Below are positions 46,023 to 55,613 of a stretch of DNA of 64,000 nt, piece after piece. Origin of the DNA: STF1-184 sp050178795 (GTDB lineage Bacteria > Bacillota > Clostridia > Christensenellales > UBA1242); NCBI GenBank assembly GCA_050178795.1, contig JBFXFT010000002.1, positions 1 through 64,000 on the forward strand, read 5' to 3'. The translations under genes were made by a program, and so were the position numbers. Every line of letters begins with the position of its first letter. Position 1 is the first letter of the stretch. Under the pieces are notes generated by a model that was given only the letters and a program-made list of their open reading frames with translations, searched no databases and was not told the origin of the DNA.

Positions 46023-49000
46023 ATGGAATACACCCCAAAAATTAAAAAAGTAAACTACGGCAAGGTTGAGAGATACAGTTTTGCTAAAATTGATGAGAAT
46101 ATGGAAATACCTTACCTAATAGGTATTCAGACGGAGCCATACAAAAAATTTTTGGACGAAGGAATAGCAGAAGTTCTTGAAGAATTTTCCCCAATAATTG
46201 ATTATAGCGGTAAAGCAGAGCTTCATTTTTTAGGACATAGCATGGAAGGCGAACCTAAATACTCTAAGGAAGACACCAAAAAACGTAGAGGCAACTATAC
46301 TAAGAGTTTAAAGGTTAAAGCCAGACTTGTAATAAGAGAAACTGGTGAAGTAATTGAACAAGATGTGTTCATGGGCGACATTCCTCTAATGACAGAGGAA
46401 GGTTATTTTATTGTAAACGGAGTTGAAAGGGTTATTATATCTCAAATAATCAAAAGTGCTTCAGTTTACTTTGATAGCATCATAGACAAACGCGGTAAAA
46501 AAATTGTTGCTGCAACTTTGCACTCTCCAAGAGGCACAAGGCTTGCACTTGAAGAATCTAGCAGTGGCGACATATTAAAGGTTGTAATAAACCAAAAAGC
46601 AAAAATATCTGCAGGCGTATTCCTAAAGGGATGCGGTTTTACTGCGACACAAATTTTAGAAATGTTTAACCACGACCCAATGATTGAAAATACATTATTA
46701 AAAGACGTTTCAGAGACAGAGGAAGACGCACTATTAGAAATTGGACGTAAAACTAGGCCATCAGATATTCCAATGGCAGAAAAAGTTAAAGAGTACTTAA
46801 AAGAAACTTACTTTAGTAACACTCACTACAACTTTGGACGCGTTGGTCGTTATAAATACAACAAAAAATTAAGCCTATCTAATAGAATCAGGGGACATGT
46901 TGCCTTTGAAGATGTTGTAAAGGGTAAAAAGACTTTTGTTAAAGCTGGCGAAGTAATAAGTAAAGAAACAGCAATAGACATTCAAGACAGCGGCATAAAT
47001 GAGGTATTTATTGTACTTCAAGACGGCGCAAAACATAAAATTATTGGCAATGCAAGAGTTAAACTAAGCAAGTTTGTTTCTTGCAAAGAGGAAGAACTAG
47101 GCATAAACGAACTTGTTTACTATCCACTACTTGAAAAACTAATGAAAGAAAATAAGACCAAAGAGGCTCTTATTGAAGCAATTAAAGAAAACTCAAAAGA
47201 ACTTGTTACAACTCACTTAACAATTGAAGACATTATTGCAAGTATTTCATATCTACTTGACATTAAAGCAGGCATTGGACAAGAGGACAACATTGACCAC
47301 TTAGCAAACAGAAGAATTGCAACAGTTGGAGAACTTATTTGTAACGAATTTAGAAAAGGCGTTGCAAAACTAAGAGACACTATACGTGAAAATTTGCAAA
47401 GCCACGATTTGAGCGAAGTTACGCCATCTAGTTTAATAAGTGCTAGACCAATAAATAAATATTTAAAAGACTTCCTTGCTAGCGGACAACTTTCTCAAAT
47501 TACTGAGGACTTTAACCCAGCAGCGTCTTTAACAAATAAGAGAAGAATTTCTGCAGTAGGACCTGGCGGTATTAAAGCAGAGCGCGCACAATCAGAAGTT
47601 CGTGATATTCACTATTCTCACTACGGTAGAATTTGTGCTATTGAAACACCAGAAGGACCAAAGATTGGTCTTATAAATGGTCTTGCTACTTATGCTAGAG
47701 TAAATGAATATGGTTTCCTTGAAACACCTTATAGAAGAATAGATAAAGAAACAAACAAAGTAACTAATGAAATAGTTTATATGATGGCAGACGAAGAGGA
47801 AAAATATAACATTTGTCAAGCCATTGAACCACTTAACGAGGACGGAAGTTTTGTTAAAGACAAAGCAATTTGTAGGAACAAAGACTCTATTTTAGAGTTA
47901 CCTATAAAGAATATTGACTTTATGGATGTTTCTCCAAGGCAATTTATTTCTGCTCAAACATCACTAATTCCTTTCCTAGAAAACGACGATACAGTTCGTG
48001 CCTTAACAGGTTCAAACATGCAACGTCAAGCAGTGCCTCTACTAAGGGCAGAAGCACCAATGGTTGCAACAGGTATTGAACACTATATTGCTAGGGACAG
48101 CGGCGCATTAGTACTTGCTGAAAAACCTGGTACTGTTGAGTATGTAGATGCAGAACACATTGAAGTACTAGAAAAAGACGGTCAAGTTAAAAACTATGTT
48201 TTATCTAAATTCCAAAAGACAAATAAAGAAACTTGCTTCAATCAAAAGCCTATTGTTAAAAAAGGTCAAAAGATTAAAGCAGGCGAGGCTATTGCAGACG
48301 GTTACTCTACACAAAATGGAGAGCTTGCAATAGGTAAAAATATGGCTATTGCCTTTATGAACTGGGAAGGCTATAACTATGAGGACGCTATTTTGATTAG
48401 CGAAAAATTAGTTAAAGAAGATACCTTTACATCAATAGTTTTAAAGACTGAGGAATGTGCTGTTAGAAGTACAAAACTTGGCGATGAAGAAATAACTAGA
48501 GACATTCCAAACGTTAGCGAGGAAATGTTAAAGAACCTAGACGAAAACGGTATTGTAAGAATAGGCGCAGAGGTTGGACCTGGCGACTATCTAGTAGGTA
48601 AAGTTACTCCAAAGGGTGAGACCGAACTTACACCAGAAGAAAGGTTATTAAGAGCAATATTTGGCGAAAAGGCTAGAGAAGTTAGAGATAACTCGCTAAA
48701 AGTACCTCACGGAGACGGTGGTATTGTAGTTGACGTTCAAGTATTTAGTAGAAAAAATAAAGATGAACTTGACCCAAGCGTAAACACACTTGTTAAAGTT
48801 TACATTGCTAAAAAGCGTAAAATAAGTGTCGGAGACAAAATGGCTGGTCGTCACGGTAATAAAGGCGTAGTTTCACGCGTGTTACCTGAGGCAGATATGC
48901 CATATATGGCAGACGGAAGACCTGTAGACGTAGTGTTAAACCCACTAGGCGTTCCAAGTCGTATGAATATAGGACAAGTTTTGGAAGTGCACTTAGGTTT

Positions 49001-49700
49001 AATTGCTAAAACTCTTGGTTGGAACGTTGCAACTCCAAGTTTTAATGGCGCTAATGAGCAAGATATTAGAACTCTATTTAAAGAGAGTGGCTTACCAGAA
49101 GATGGTAAAGTTGTAATGTATGATGGTAGAACAGGTGAGGCTTTTGAAAATAAAGTAACAATGGGCTACATGTATATGATTAAGTTGGAGCACATGTCAG
49201 AGAGCAAGATCCACGCAAGAAGTATTGGTTCTTATGCCCTTGTAACAAGGCAACCACTTGGTGGTAAAGCAATGTTTGGTGGTCAACGTTTTGGTGAGAT
49301 GGAAGTTTGGGCTCTTGAGGCTTATGGTGCTTCTCACTTACTACAAGAAATGTTGACAGTAAAATCAGACGACTTTGCAGGCAGAACTAAGGCTTACGAG
49401 TCAATAGTTAAGGGCGAGCCTATGAGCGAACCTGGCGTGCCAGAGGCATTTAAGGTACTTGTTAAAGAGTTCCAAAGCATTGGACTTGATGTTAAAATTT
49501 TAACAGAGGACAACAAAGAACTTTCAGTAAATGAAATTGCAAACGATGAAGAACTTCCTAACATTACTGACAGCGCAGACAAAGAATTAGAAAATATTAG
49601 TCTTGGACTAGAAGACGACCTAGGCATACTTGAACTTGGAGAGGCTTTACCAGACGAAATAGACGACATTTTTGATGATGACGATTTGTTTGAAAACTAA
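46023..49700 (+). CDS. rpoB: RNA polymerase beta subunit
   Basis: 1,225 residues, close to the Bacillota size. Core signatures include 'KRRISAVGPGGI', 'RDIHYSHYGRICAIETPEGP', 'GDKMAGRHGNKGVV' and the C-terminal 'GGQRFGEMEVWALEAYGA'. In the rifampicin pocket, the residue equal to E. coli His526 is Asn505, Asp516 is Glu495, Phe514 is Ile493 and Met515 is Thr494. The C-terminus is extended by about 70 acidic residues. AAGGAG lies 12 bases before the ATG, a little far. rpoC follows after 49 bases. The gene is not preceded by rplJ-rplL as in most bacteria, but by the giant lipoprotein operon and its own promoters. Confidence 0.98.
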   Translation: MEYTPKIKKVNYGKVERYSFAKIDENMEIPYLIGIQTEPYKKFLDEGIAEVLEEFSPIIDYSGKAELHFLGHSMEGEPKYSKEDTKKRRGNYTKSLKVKARLVIRETGEVIEQDVFMGDIPLMTEEGYFIVNGVERVIISQIIKSASVYFDSIIDKRGKKIVAATLHSPRGTRLALEESSSGDILKVVINQKAKISAGVFLKGCGFTATQILEMFNHDPMIENTLLKDVSETEEDALLEIGRKTRPSDIPMAEKVKEYLKETYFSNTHYNFGRVGRYKYNKKLSLSNRIRGHVAFEDVVKGKKTFVKAGEVISKETAIDIQDSGINEVFIVLQDGAKHKIIGNARVKLSKFVSCKEEELGINELVYYPLLEKLMKENKTKEALIEAIKENSKELVTTHLTIEDIIASISYLLDIKAGIGQEDNIDHLANRRIATVGELICNEFRKGVAKLRDTIRENLQSHDLSEVTPSSLISARPINKYLKDFLASGQLSQITEDFNPAASLTNKRRISAVGPGGIKAERAQSEVRDIHYSHYGRICAIETPEGPKIGLINGLATYARVNEYGFLETPYRRIDKETNKVTNEIVYMMADEEEKYNICQAIEPLNEDGSFVKDKAICRNKDSILELPIKNIDFMDVSPRQFISAQTSLIPFLENDDTVRALTGSNMQRQAVPLLRAEAPMVATGIEHYIARDSGALVLAEKPGTVEYVDAEHIEVLEKDGQVKNYVLSKFQKTNKETCFNQKPIVKKGQKIKAGEAIADGYSTQNGELAIGKNMAIAFMNWEGYNYEDAILISEKLVKEDTFTSIVLKTEECAVRSTKLGDEEITRDIPNVSEEMLKNLDENGIVRIGAEVGPGDYLVGKVTPKGETELTPEERLLRAIFGEKAREVRDNSLKVPHGDGGIVVDVQVFSRKNKDELDPSVNTLVKVYIAKKRKISVGDKMAGRHGNKGVVSRVLPEADMPYMADGRPVDVVLNPLGVPSRMNIGQVLEVHLGLIAKTLGWNVATPSFNGANEQDIRTLFKESGLPEDGKVVMYDGRTGEAFENKVTMGYMYMIKLEHMSESKIHARSIGSYALVTRQPLGGKAMFGGQRFGEMEVWALEAYGASHLLQEMLTVKSDDFAGRTKAYESIVKGEPMSEPGVPEAFKVLVKEFQSIGLDVKILTEDNKELSVNEIANDEELPNITDSADKELENISLGLEDDLGILELGEALPDEIDDIFDDDDLFEN

Positions 49701-49749
49701 AAATATAAAAATAAAAAATAAAATTCATACTAAAAATTAGGAGAAAAAA

Positions 49750-52700
49750 ATGTTTGAATTAAGCAATTTTAACGCAATGAAAATAGGTATTGCTTCACCA
49801 GAAAAAATTAGAGAATGGTCTTACGGTGAAGTTACAAAAGCTGAAACAATAAACTATCGTACTCAAAAACCTGAAAGAGATGGTCTATTCTGTGAGCGCA
49901 TTTTTGGACCTCGTAAAAATTACGAGTGTTCTTGCGGTAAGTACAAGAGAGTTCGCTATAAAGGCGTAATTTGTGATAAATGTGGCGTTGAGGTTACATC
50001 TAGCACGGTTAGGCGCGAGCGCATGGGACACATTGAACTTGCAACACCAGTTTCACACATTTGGTTTTTTAAGATAAATCCATCAAAAATTGGTTTAACA
50101 CTTGATGTTAAAACAGCAGCGTTGGAGCAAGTTTTGTATTATGTAAGTTACATAGTATTAGACCCAGGTAAAACCAACTTTGTTAAAAAACAAGTAATAA
50201 CAGACAGAGAGTATAGAGAAGCAATAGAAGAGTTTGGCGCAAATTCTTTTAGGGCTGGTATGGGCGGAGAAGCCATTAAAGAACTTTTAAAAGAAATTGA
50301 CTTAGAAAAAGAAGTTGATATTTTAAAAGGCGAAATGGAAGACGCAAAAGAAGCAAGACGCCTAAAAATTGGCAAACGCCGTAAAATTTTAGAGTCTTTT
50401 ATAAAGAGTGGCAATAGACCAGAATGGATGATTTTGGACGTTATTCCAGTACTTCCACCTGATTTAAGACCAATGGTTCAACTTGACGGTGGCAGATTTG
50501 CTACTAATGACCTAAACGACCTTTATAGAAGAGTTATAAATAGAAATATTCGTCTTAAAAAACTTATGTCACTAGGTGCTCCAGAAGTTATTATAAGAAA
50601 CGAAAAGAGAATGCTACAAGAAGCAGTAGATGCCCTATTTGATAATGGCAAGAGGGGCAAGGCTGTAACTGGTGGCGTTAAAAATAGAGAGTTAAAATCT
50701 ATCGCTGCAAGCCTAAAAGGTAAGCAAGGACGTTTCCGTCAAAACTTACTTGGTAAACGTGTTGACTACTCTGGTCGTGCCGTTATTGTTGTAGGACCTG
50801 AACTTAAACTTTATCAATGTGGTTTGCCAAAGCAAATGGCACTTGAACTATTTAAGCCATTTATTATGAATAAACTTGTAGAGCGCAATGCTACTTACAA
50901 TATTAAGAGCGCACGTCGTATGGTAGAGCGCGAAAAACCAATGGTTTGGGATATTTTGGACGAGGTTATTAAAGATCATCCAGTATTACTAAACCGTGCT
51001 CCTACACTACATAAACTTGGTATTCAAGCGTTTGAACCAGTGCTAGTTGAAGGTAATGCTATTACGCTTCACCCACTTGTTTGTGCGGGCTTTAACGCCG
51101 ACTTTGACGGCGACCAAATGGCAGTTCACGTACCTCTAAGTTTAGAGGCTAGAAGTGAAGCAAGATTCTTGATGCTTGCAAGCAACAACATTGTTAAACC
51201 ATCTGACGGTAAACCTATCGTTACACCTCAACAAGACATTGTTCTTGGTACTTACTATTTAACAATAGTTAAACCGGGCGCAAAGGGCGAGGGTAGAAGT
51301 TTTATTGACGAAGACGAAGTTATGATGGCTTATGCTCAAAAAGAGATTGAATTACAATCTGAAATTTATTTGAGAAGAAAAGGCGTATTTAATGGCGAAC
51401 CTATGACAGAAAGAATTAAGACAACTGCTGGTAAAACCATATTTAATAAAGTAATACCTCAAGACCTTGACATAATAGATAGAAGCAAAAAAGAAAACTT
51501 CTTAAAATTTGAAGTTGACTATGCTGTTGGCAAAACGGAATTAAGCAAATTAGTTTCATTAATCTATCAAAAACACGGTTCTACAAACACCGCTAAAATA
51601 CTAGATGCTGTTAAAGCACTTGGTTATAAGTATTCTACTCTTGGCGCTTTGACAATTAACGTATTTGATATGAAAATACCTGCCAACAGGCAAGAAATTT
51701 TGGACGAAACACAAGCAATTGTAGACCAAAATGAAAAACTATATAGAAGAGGTTTAATTACCCTTGACGAGAAGATGGATAAAAACATTGAATTATGGGG
51801 TCAAACAACTTCTAAAATGGAAAAAGCAGTATTTGCAAACTTAGAAACATTTAACCCAACCAAGATGATTGCTGTTTCTAAGGCAAGAACTAACCCAAGT
51901 CAGTTGAACCAAGTCTGCGGTATGCGTGGTATTATGGCAACTGCGGGTTCAACTAAAATTGACATTCCAGTTAAGAGCAACTATCGTTTAGGTTTAACGC
52001 CTATTGAATACTTTATTTCATCTCGTGGTGGACGTAAAGGTCTAGCCGATACAGCCCTAAAAACAGCCGAGGCAGGTTATTTGACTAGAAGACTAGTTGA
52101 TATAGCACAAGAGGTCATTGTAACGACTGACGACTGCTTTAAAGACGCAAATCAACAAGTTAAAGGCTTTACTGTAAGTGCTGTTACTGTAGACGACACC
52201 CCAGTTGTAAGCCTAGCAAATAGGTTAGAGGGTAGAGTTGCAGTAAAAGATGTATTACACCCTACAACTGGCGAACTATTAGTAAAAGGTAATGAATTAA
52301 TTACTCCACAACAAGCAGCAAAAATTGAGGCTAGTGGAATTAAAGAAGTAGAAATTAGAACAAGCCTAACTTGTAGAGCAAAAGAGGGCGTATGTGCTAA
52401 ATGTTACGGTAAAGATATGTCAACCAACAGGCTTGTAAACGTTGGCGAAGCAGTTGGAATTTTGGCCGCTCAAGCAATTGGTGAGCCTGGTACACAACTT
52501 ACAATGAGAAACTTCCATACTGGTGGTGTTGCCGCTGGTGCTAACGATATTACTACTGGTCTTCCTAGGGTTCAAGAGTTGTTTGAGGCTAGAAACCCTA
52601 AGAGCGTGGCTACAATAAGTGAAGTAATGGGCGATGTATTTGAAATTAATAACGTTGGAAAACAAAAACAAGTAGTTATTAGAACTGCAAGTGGAGATGT

Positions 52701-53328
52701 AAACTATACACTTGACTACGGCAGTATGTTACTTGTAAATGTTGGCGACAAGGTAAGACCTGGTAGCCCACTTACAAAAGGACCTATTAACCCTAAAGAC
52801 TTACTTAGAACTCAAGGTGTTAAGAGCGTTCAAAACTACATTATGTCTGAAATTTTGGGTGTTTATGCTAAGCAATCGGTTGATATTAACACTAAACACT
52901 TGGAAATTATTGTTAGACAAATGCTAAATAGGGTAGAGATTACAGACGCTGGTAGTACAGAACTACTTCCTGGCTCTCTTGTAAGCATAGCAGAATACGA
53001 ACAAGCAAATGAAAACGCAATTAAAGAGGGACAAGCCCCTGCAACGGCAAGGCGTGTACTACTTGGTATTACAAAGTCAAGCCTAAATACAGAAAGCTTC
53101 CTATCTGCCGCTTCATTCCAAGAGACTGCAAGAATACTTACAGAGGCTTCAGTTGAAGGCAAATCTGACCCATTAAAGGGCTTAAAAGAGAACATTATTA
53201 TAGGCAAATTGATTCCTGCTGGAACAGGTATTAGAAAATACAGTGAACTTATGCCAAAGGTTTTATCTAAAGACTATGACCCTTACGATACTGAATCTGA
53301 CGGCGATAACGCAGGAAATTTAGCGTAA
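49750..53328 (+). CDS. rpoC: RNA polymerase beta' subunit
   Basis: 1,192 residues, typical of Bacillota (no large inserts). The N-terminal zinc finger is 'CSCGKYKRVRYKGVICDKC', the catalytic Mg loop is 'NADFDGDQMAVHVP', and the second zinc site is 'CRAKEGVCAKCYG'. The trigger-loop/bridge-helix region includes 'GIMATAGSTKIDIPVKSNYRLG', which is diverged from the usual 'RGLMANPSG'. An AGGAG site precedes the ATG. It is cotranscribed with rpoB and ended by a hairpin. Confidence 0.98.
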   Translation: MFELSNFNAMKIGIASPEKIREWSYGEVTKAETINYRTQKPERDGLFCERIFGPRKNYECSCGKYKRVRYKGVICDKCGVEVTSSTVRRERMGHIELATPVSHIWFFKINPSKIGLTLDVKTAALEQVLYYVSYIVLDPGKTNFVKKQVITDREYREAIEEFGANSFRAGMGGEAIKELLKEIDLEKEVDILKGEMEDAKEARRLKIGKRRKILESFIKSGNRPEWMILDVIPVLPPDLRPMVQLDGGRFATNDLNDLYRRVINRNIRLKKLMSLGAPEVIIRNEKRMLQEAVDALFDNGKRGKAVTGGVKNRELKSIAASLKGKQGRFRQNLLGKRVDYSGRAVIVVGPELKLYQCGLPKQMALELFKPFIMNKLVERNATYNIKSARRMVEREKPMVWDILDEVIKDHPVLLNRAPTLHKLGIQAFEPVLVEGNAITLHPLVCAGFNADFDGDQMAVHVPLSLEARSEARFLMLASNNIVKPSDGKPIVTPQQDIVLGTYYLTIVKPGAKGEGRSFIDEDEVMMAYAQKEIELQSEIYLRRKGVFNGEPMTERIKTTAGKTIFNKVIPQDLDIIDRSKKENFLKFEVDYAVGKTELSKLVSLIYQKHGSTNTAKILDAVKALGYKYSTLGALTINVFDMKIPANRQEILDETQAIVDQNEKLYRRGLITLDEKMDKNIELWGQTTSKMEKAVFANLETFNPTKMIAVSKARTNPSQLNQVCGMRGIMATAGSTKIDIPVKSNYRLGLTPIEYFISSRGGRKGLADTALKTAEAGYLTRRLVDIAQEVIVTTDDCFKDANQQVKGFTVSAVTVDDTPVVSLANRLEGRVAVKDVLHPTTGELLVKGNELITPQQAAKIEASGIKEVEIRTSLTCRAKEGVCAKCYGKDMSTNRLVNVGEAVGILAAQAIGEPGTQLTMRNFHTGGVAAGANDITTGLPRVQELFEARNPKSVATISEVMGDVFEINNVGKQKQVVIRTASGDVNYTLDYGSMLLVNVGDKVRPGSPLTKGPINPKDLLRTQGVKSVQNYIMSEILGVYAKQSVDINTKHLEIIVRQMLNRVEITDAGSTELLPGSLVSIAEYEQANENAIKEGQAPATARRVLLGITKSSLNTESFLSAASFQETARILTEASVEGKSDPLKGLKENIIIGKLIPAGTGIRKYSELMPKVLSKDYDPYDTESDGDNAGNLA

Positions 53329-53337
53329 ATAATAATT

Positions 53338-53366
53338 AAAAAGACTTAATTTTTTAAGTCTTTTTT
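53338..53366 (+). terminator. terminator of rpoBC
   Basis: AAAAAGACTTAA pairs with TTAAGTCTTTTT. Confidence 0.88.
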
Positions 53367-53406
53367 GTTGAGTTTGTGTATTTTATTAAAGTGCAGTAAA
53401 TACTAC

Positions 53407-53434
53407 TTGCAATTTTTTACATTTGTGTTATAAT
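53407..53434 (+). promoter_or_regulatory. promoter 1 of the 53575 gene
   Basis: TTGCAA (53407-53412), 16-base spacer, TATAAT (53429-53434) with TGTGT upstream. Confidence 0.5.
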
Positions 53435-53502
53435 GGCGAGGAAAATGCCAATAATTATGGGTTTTAATATGTAAAATTATTAATGTTTTTTAAAATAGGG
53501 TA

Positions 53503-53531
53503 TTTACAAAGCGATATTTATGTGTTAAAAT
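53503..53531 (+). promoter_or_regulatory. promoter 2 of the 53575 gene
   Basis: TTTACA (53503-53508), 17-base spacer, TAAAAT (53526-53531) with TGTGT upstream. It lies 44 bases before the ATG. Confidence 0.55.
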
Positions 53532-53574
53532 TAGAGCATATATAGAAGAGACATTATATTAGGAGATAAAATAT

Positions 53575-54222
53575 ATGGAGAGATATAGAAATCTTACAGA
53601 ACAAAAATTTTATGAGTTCGCTCTATTATCTTTAGTTGCTAAGCCAAGACTTGCACAAAACAACTGTGTGGCTTGGATGCCAATTAATTTAGAAGGAACT
53701 CTTTCATATACAGACTTTTTAATAACTAACGAGAGGAGTTTTCAAAGCGCAAAAAATATTGTTGGTTTGGAAAGGCATCCAGCGCTAGTATATTTTGAAA
53801 GACAAATTTTAAATGTAAATAAATTGATGAAACTAACAGGTTGCAAGCAAGAAGCCGTTGAAAATATGATTGATAAGTATAAAGCTGAAGTTGAAGAAGG
53901 AATGTATAAAAACAACCTAAAAGTAGATTTTAAAGTTGCATTTAACGCCTTTATGTCAAACATTGTAAGTATGTATACAAGTCAAGCAGAAAAAGATTTG
54001 TTTAATAGTCTTACTCAAAATTTGACAGATTTAAATTACTTAGGAGTTATGGAAAAAGCAGGCAACATAAACAAATTAGTTCAAGAGACTTTCCCAGAGC
54101 ACAGCGATTGGAAAGTAGCACCTGCAGCAGACGTTGTCTTAGGAAACCATTCTGACCTTCACTTCCCAAAAAATAGTGATTTAAACAAAGGTGATCAAGA
54201 AGACGAAATAAAAAAACTTTAA
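53575..54222 (+). CDS. Unknown protein inserted between rpoC and the L7Ae-rpsL cluster
   Basis: 215 residues. I do not recognise a family. It has no signal peptide or membrane segment. It is mixed helical, with an Asn/Lys-rich middle (about 75-150) and a charged, probably disordered end (195-215). AGGAG precedes the ATG. It has two promoters of its own and a terminator, so it is an independent unit. Its base and codon use look like those of its neighbours, giving no sign of recent transfer. Confidence 0.75.
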   Translation: MERYRNLTEQKFYEFALLSLVAKPRLAQNNCVAWMPINLEGTLSYTDFLITNERSFQSAKNIVGLERHPALVYFERQILNVNKLMKLTGCKQEAVENMIDKYKAEVEEGMYKNNLKVDFKVAFNAFMSNIVSMYTSQAEKDLFNSLTQNLTDLNYLGVMEKAGNINKLVQETFPEHSDWKVAPAADVVLGNHSDLHFPKNSDLNKGDQEDEIKKL

Positions 54223-54230
54223 TAAAAATA

Positions 54231-54275
54231 TAAAAGCAAAATGGGTTTTATAACTAACTAATTTTGCTTTTTTTT
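54231..54275 (+). terminator. terminator after the 53575 gene
   Basis: AAAAGCAAAAT (54231-54241) pairs with ATTTTGCTTTT (54261-54271) around a 19-base loop, with a T run. Confidence 0.75.
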
Positions 54276-54347
54276 ACCCAAATTTTAACTCTAAAATGCC
54301 GTTATTTTTTGGAATTTTAAATTGATAAAAAAAGTTATTTAAACAAT

Positions 54348-54376
54348 TTTACAAAAAGATATTATTATGTTAAACT
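54348..54376 (+). promoter_or_regulatory. promoter of the HicB-like gene
   Basis: TTTACA (54348-54353), 17-base spacer, TAAACT (54371-54376) with an upstream TGT. Confidence 0.5.
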
Positions 54377-54411
54377 GAATATGGTTTTGATACTGATTAA
54401 GGAGCTTTTTA

Positions 54412-54669
54412 ATGAAACAATATGTTTATCCTGCAGTTTTTTACTATAACAAAGAAGAAGATTGTTACACAGTAGCCTTTCACGATTTACAGATATATAC
54501 CGAAGGAGACACTGTTGAAAAGGCTTTTTTGAGCGCAAAAGAATTTTTGGAAGCATATTTTGAGTGTATTGATGAGTTTAATGTAAAAGTTCCAGAACCA
54601 AGTGATTATGATTTAGTGGTTAAGGAAAACAAAAACCATACAGTTTTGTTGGTTGATGTTGAAATATAA
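54412..54669 (+). CDS. Orphan HicB-like antitoxin-fold protein
   Basis: 85 residues. It follows the HicB N-terminal (partially degraded RNase H) fold: 'YPAVFYYNKEEDCYTVAFHDL' followed by 'TEGDTVEKAFLSAKEFLEAYFE'. There is no DNA-binding helix-turn-helix or ribbon-helix-helix at the C-terminus. No HicA-like toxin (about 60 residues with a conserved His) is seen on either side; its flanks are short non-coding gaps with a promoter and terminator. It may be a solitary HicB-family protein with a separate role, or partner a toxin elsewhere. AAGGAGC precedes the ATG. Confidence 0.75.
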   Translation: MKQYVYPAVFYYNKEEDCYTVAFHDLQIYTEGDTVEKAFLSAKEFLEAYFECIDEFNVKVPEPSDYDLVVKENKNHTVLLVDVEI

Positions 54670-54691
54670 GTTTAGTTTTATATGATTTTTA

Positions 54692-54718
54692 CCCCTTGAC
54701 AATAGTTCAGGGGTTTTT
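54692..54718 (+). terminator. terminator after the HicB-like gene
   Basis: CCCCT pairs with AGGGG (54692-54696 with 54709-54713), followed by TTTTT. Confidence 0.72.
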
Positions 54719-54773
54719 ATTTTTTAAGTTACTTAATTTACATTAAAACCGCTATTTAAAATTGACAAAAGTG

Positions 54774-54802
54774 TTGACATTACCGTTTAATTTTGCTAAA
54801 AT
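54774..54802 (+). promoter_or_regulatory. promoter of the L7Ae-rpsL-rpsG-fusA operon
   Basis: TTGACA (54774-54779), 17-base spacer, TAAAAT (54797-54802) with TGC upstream. A second TTGACA lies at 54762-54767. Confidence 0.75.
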
Positions 54803-54851
54803 ACATACCGTTACGAATGTAGCAATTTTTTTGTGGTAATTTGAAGGATTT

Positions 54852-55127
54852 ATGATAGAAGAAATAAATTTACAGAAATTACAAAAATTAGTTAATAACT
54901 CTTTGAAAGTTGTTGGAAGAAAACAGGTTTTAAAGGCTATTATATTTTCTTTAGACAGGACATGGTGTGTCGTTGTGGCTAAAGACGCTAAGGCCGATGT
55001 GGTTGACCCCATTTTGGACCTTTGCAAAACAAAAAAAGTTCAGGTTTATTTAGTGCCTTCTAAAAGGGAACTAGGTAATATCGCAGGAGTAGATGTTGAA
55101 GCATCTGCAATTGCACTATTGAACTAG
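54852..55127 (+). CDS. L7Ae/L30e-family RNA-binding protein (YbxF-like)
   Basis: 91 residues, matching the L7Ae/L30e/Gadd45 fold ('KVVGRKQVLKAI', 'VVVAKDAKADVVDPILDLC', 'VYLVPSKRELGNIAGVDVEASAIAL'). B. subtilis YbxF, which binds kink-turn RNA, lies at the same place just before rpsL. It may bind ribosomal RNA or kink-turn leaders. The ribosome site GAAGGA precedes the ATG. It starts the rpsL operon. Confidence 0.9.
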   Translation: MIEEINLQKLQKLVNNSLKVVGRKQVLKAIIFSLDRTWCVVVAKDAKADVVDPILDLCKTKKVQVYLVPSKRELGNIAGVDVEASAIALLN

Positions 55128-55190
55128 AGTTTTCTTAAAGGGTTGAACAAGAAAATTCATTTTAATATCTTATAAGGAGGGCATATTATA

Positions 55191-55562
55191 ATGCCAACAA
55201 TTAACCAATTAGTAAGAAATGGCAGAACCAAAAAACAAGTTAAGTCTAAGACACCTATTTTGGAAAAATGTCCACAAAAGAGAGGAGTTTGTTTGTCTGT
55301 TACTACTACTTCTCCTAAAAAGCCTAACTCTGCACTAAGAAAAATTGCAAGGGTTAAACTTTCTACAGGTGAAGAGGGTACAACATATATTCCTGGAATT
55401 GGACACAACTTGCAAGAGCACAGCGTAGTTCTAATTCGCGGTGGCAGGGTAAGAGACTTACCAGGCGTTCGTTACCATGTAATTCGTGGCACATTAGATG
55501 CATCTGGCGTTGCAAACAGAAAGCAAAGCAGAAGCAAATATGGCGCTAAGAGACCTAAATAA
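55191..55562 (+). CDS. rpsL: 30S ribosomal protein S12
   Basis: 123 residues. It shows 'PKKPNSALRK' with both lysines of the streptomycin loop kept, and 'GHNLQEHSVVLIRGGRV'. The protein sits at the decoding centre. AAGGAGGGC precedes the ATG. It is followed by rpsG and fusA in the classic str operon order. No resistance substitution is seen. Confidence 0.98.
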   Translation: MPTINQLVRNGRTKKQVKSKTPILEKCPQKRGVCLSVTTTSPKKPNSALRKIARVKLSTGEEGTTYIPGIGHNLQEHSVVLIRGGRVRDLPGVRYHVIRGTLDASGVANRKQSRSKYGAKRPK

Positions 55563-55613
55563 TAAATATTAAAAAAATTTTTAACAAACAAATCTTTAAG
55601 GAGGGCACACATT

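Noticed and set aside
51895..51995. RpoC 'RGIMATAGSTKIDIPV' as a sign of a pseudogene or chimaera
   Set aside because: The change is confined to a short segment in an otherwise intact full-length RpoC with all metal and catalytic motifs, so lineage divergence is the simpler explanation.
54223..54851. A hicA toxin next to the HicB-like gene
   Set aside because: The gaps on both sides contain a terminator or promoter and no frame of about 60 codons with a ribosome site on the plus strand; the minus-strand frames overlap the HicB gene and look like shadows.
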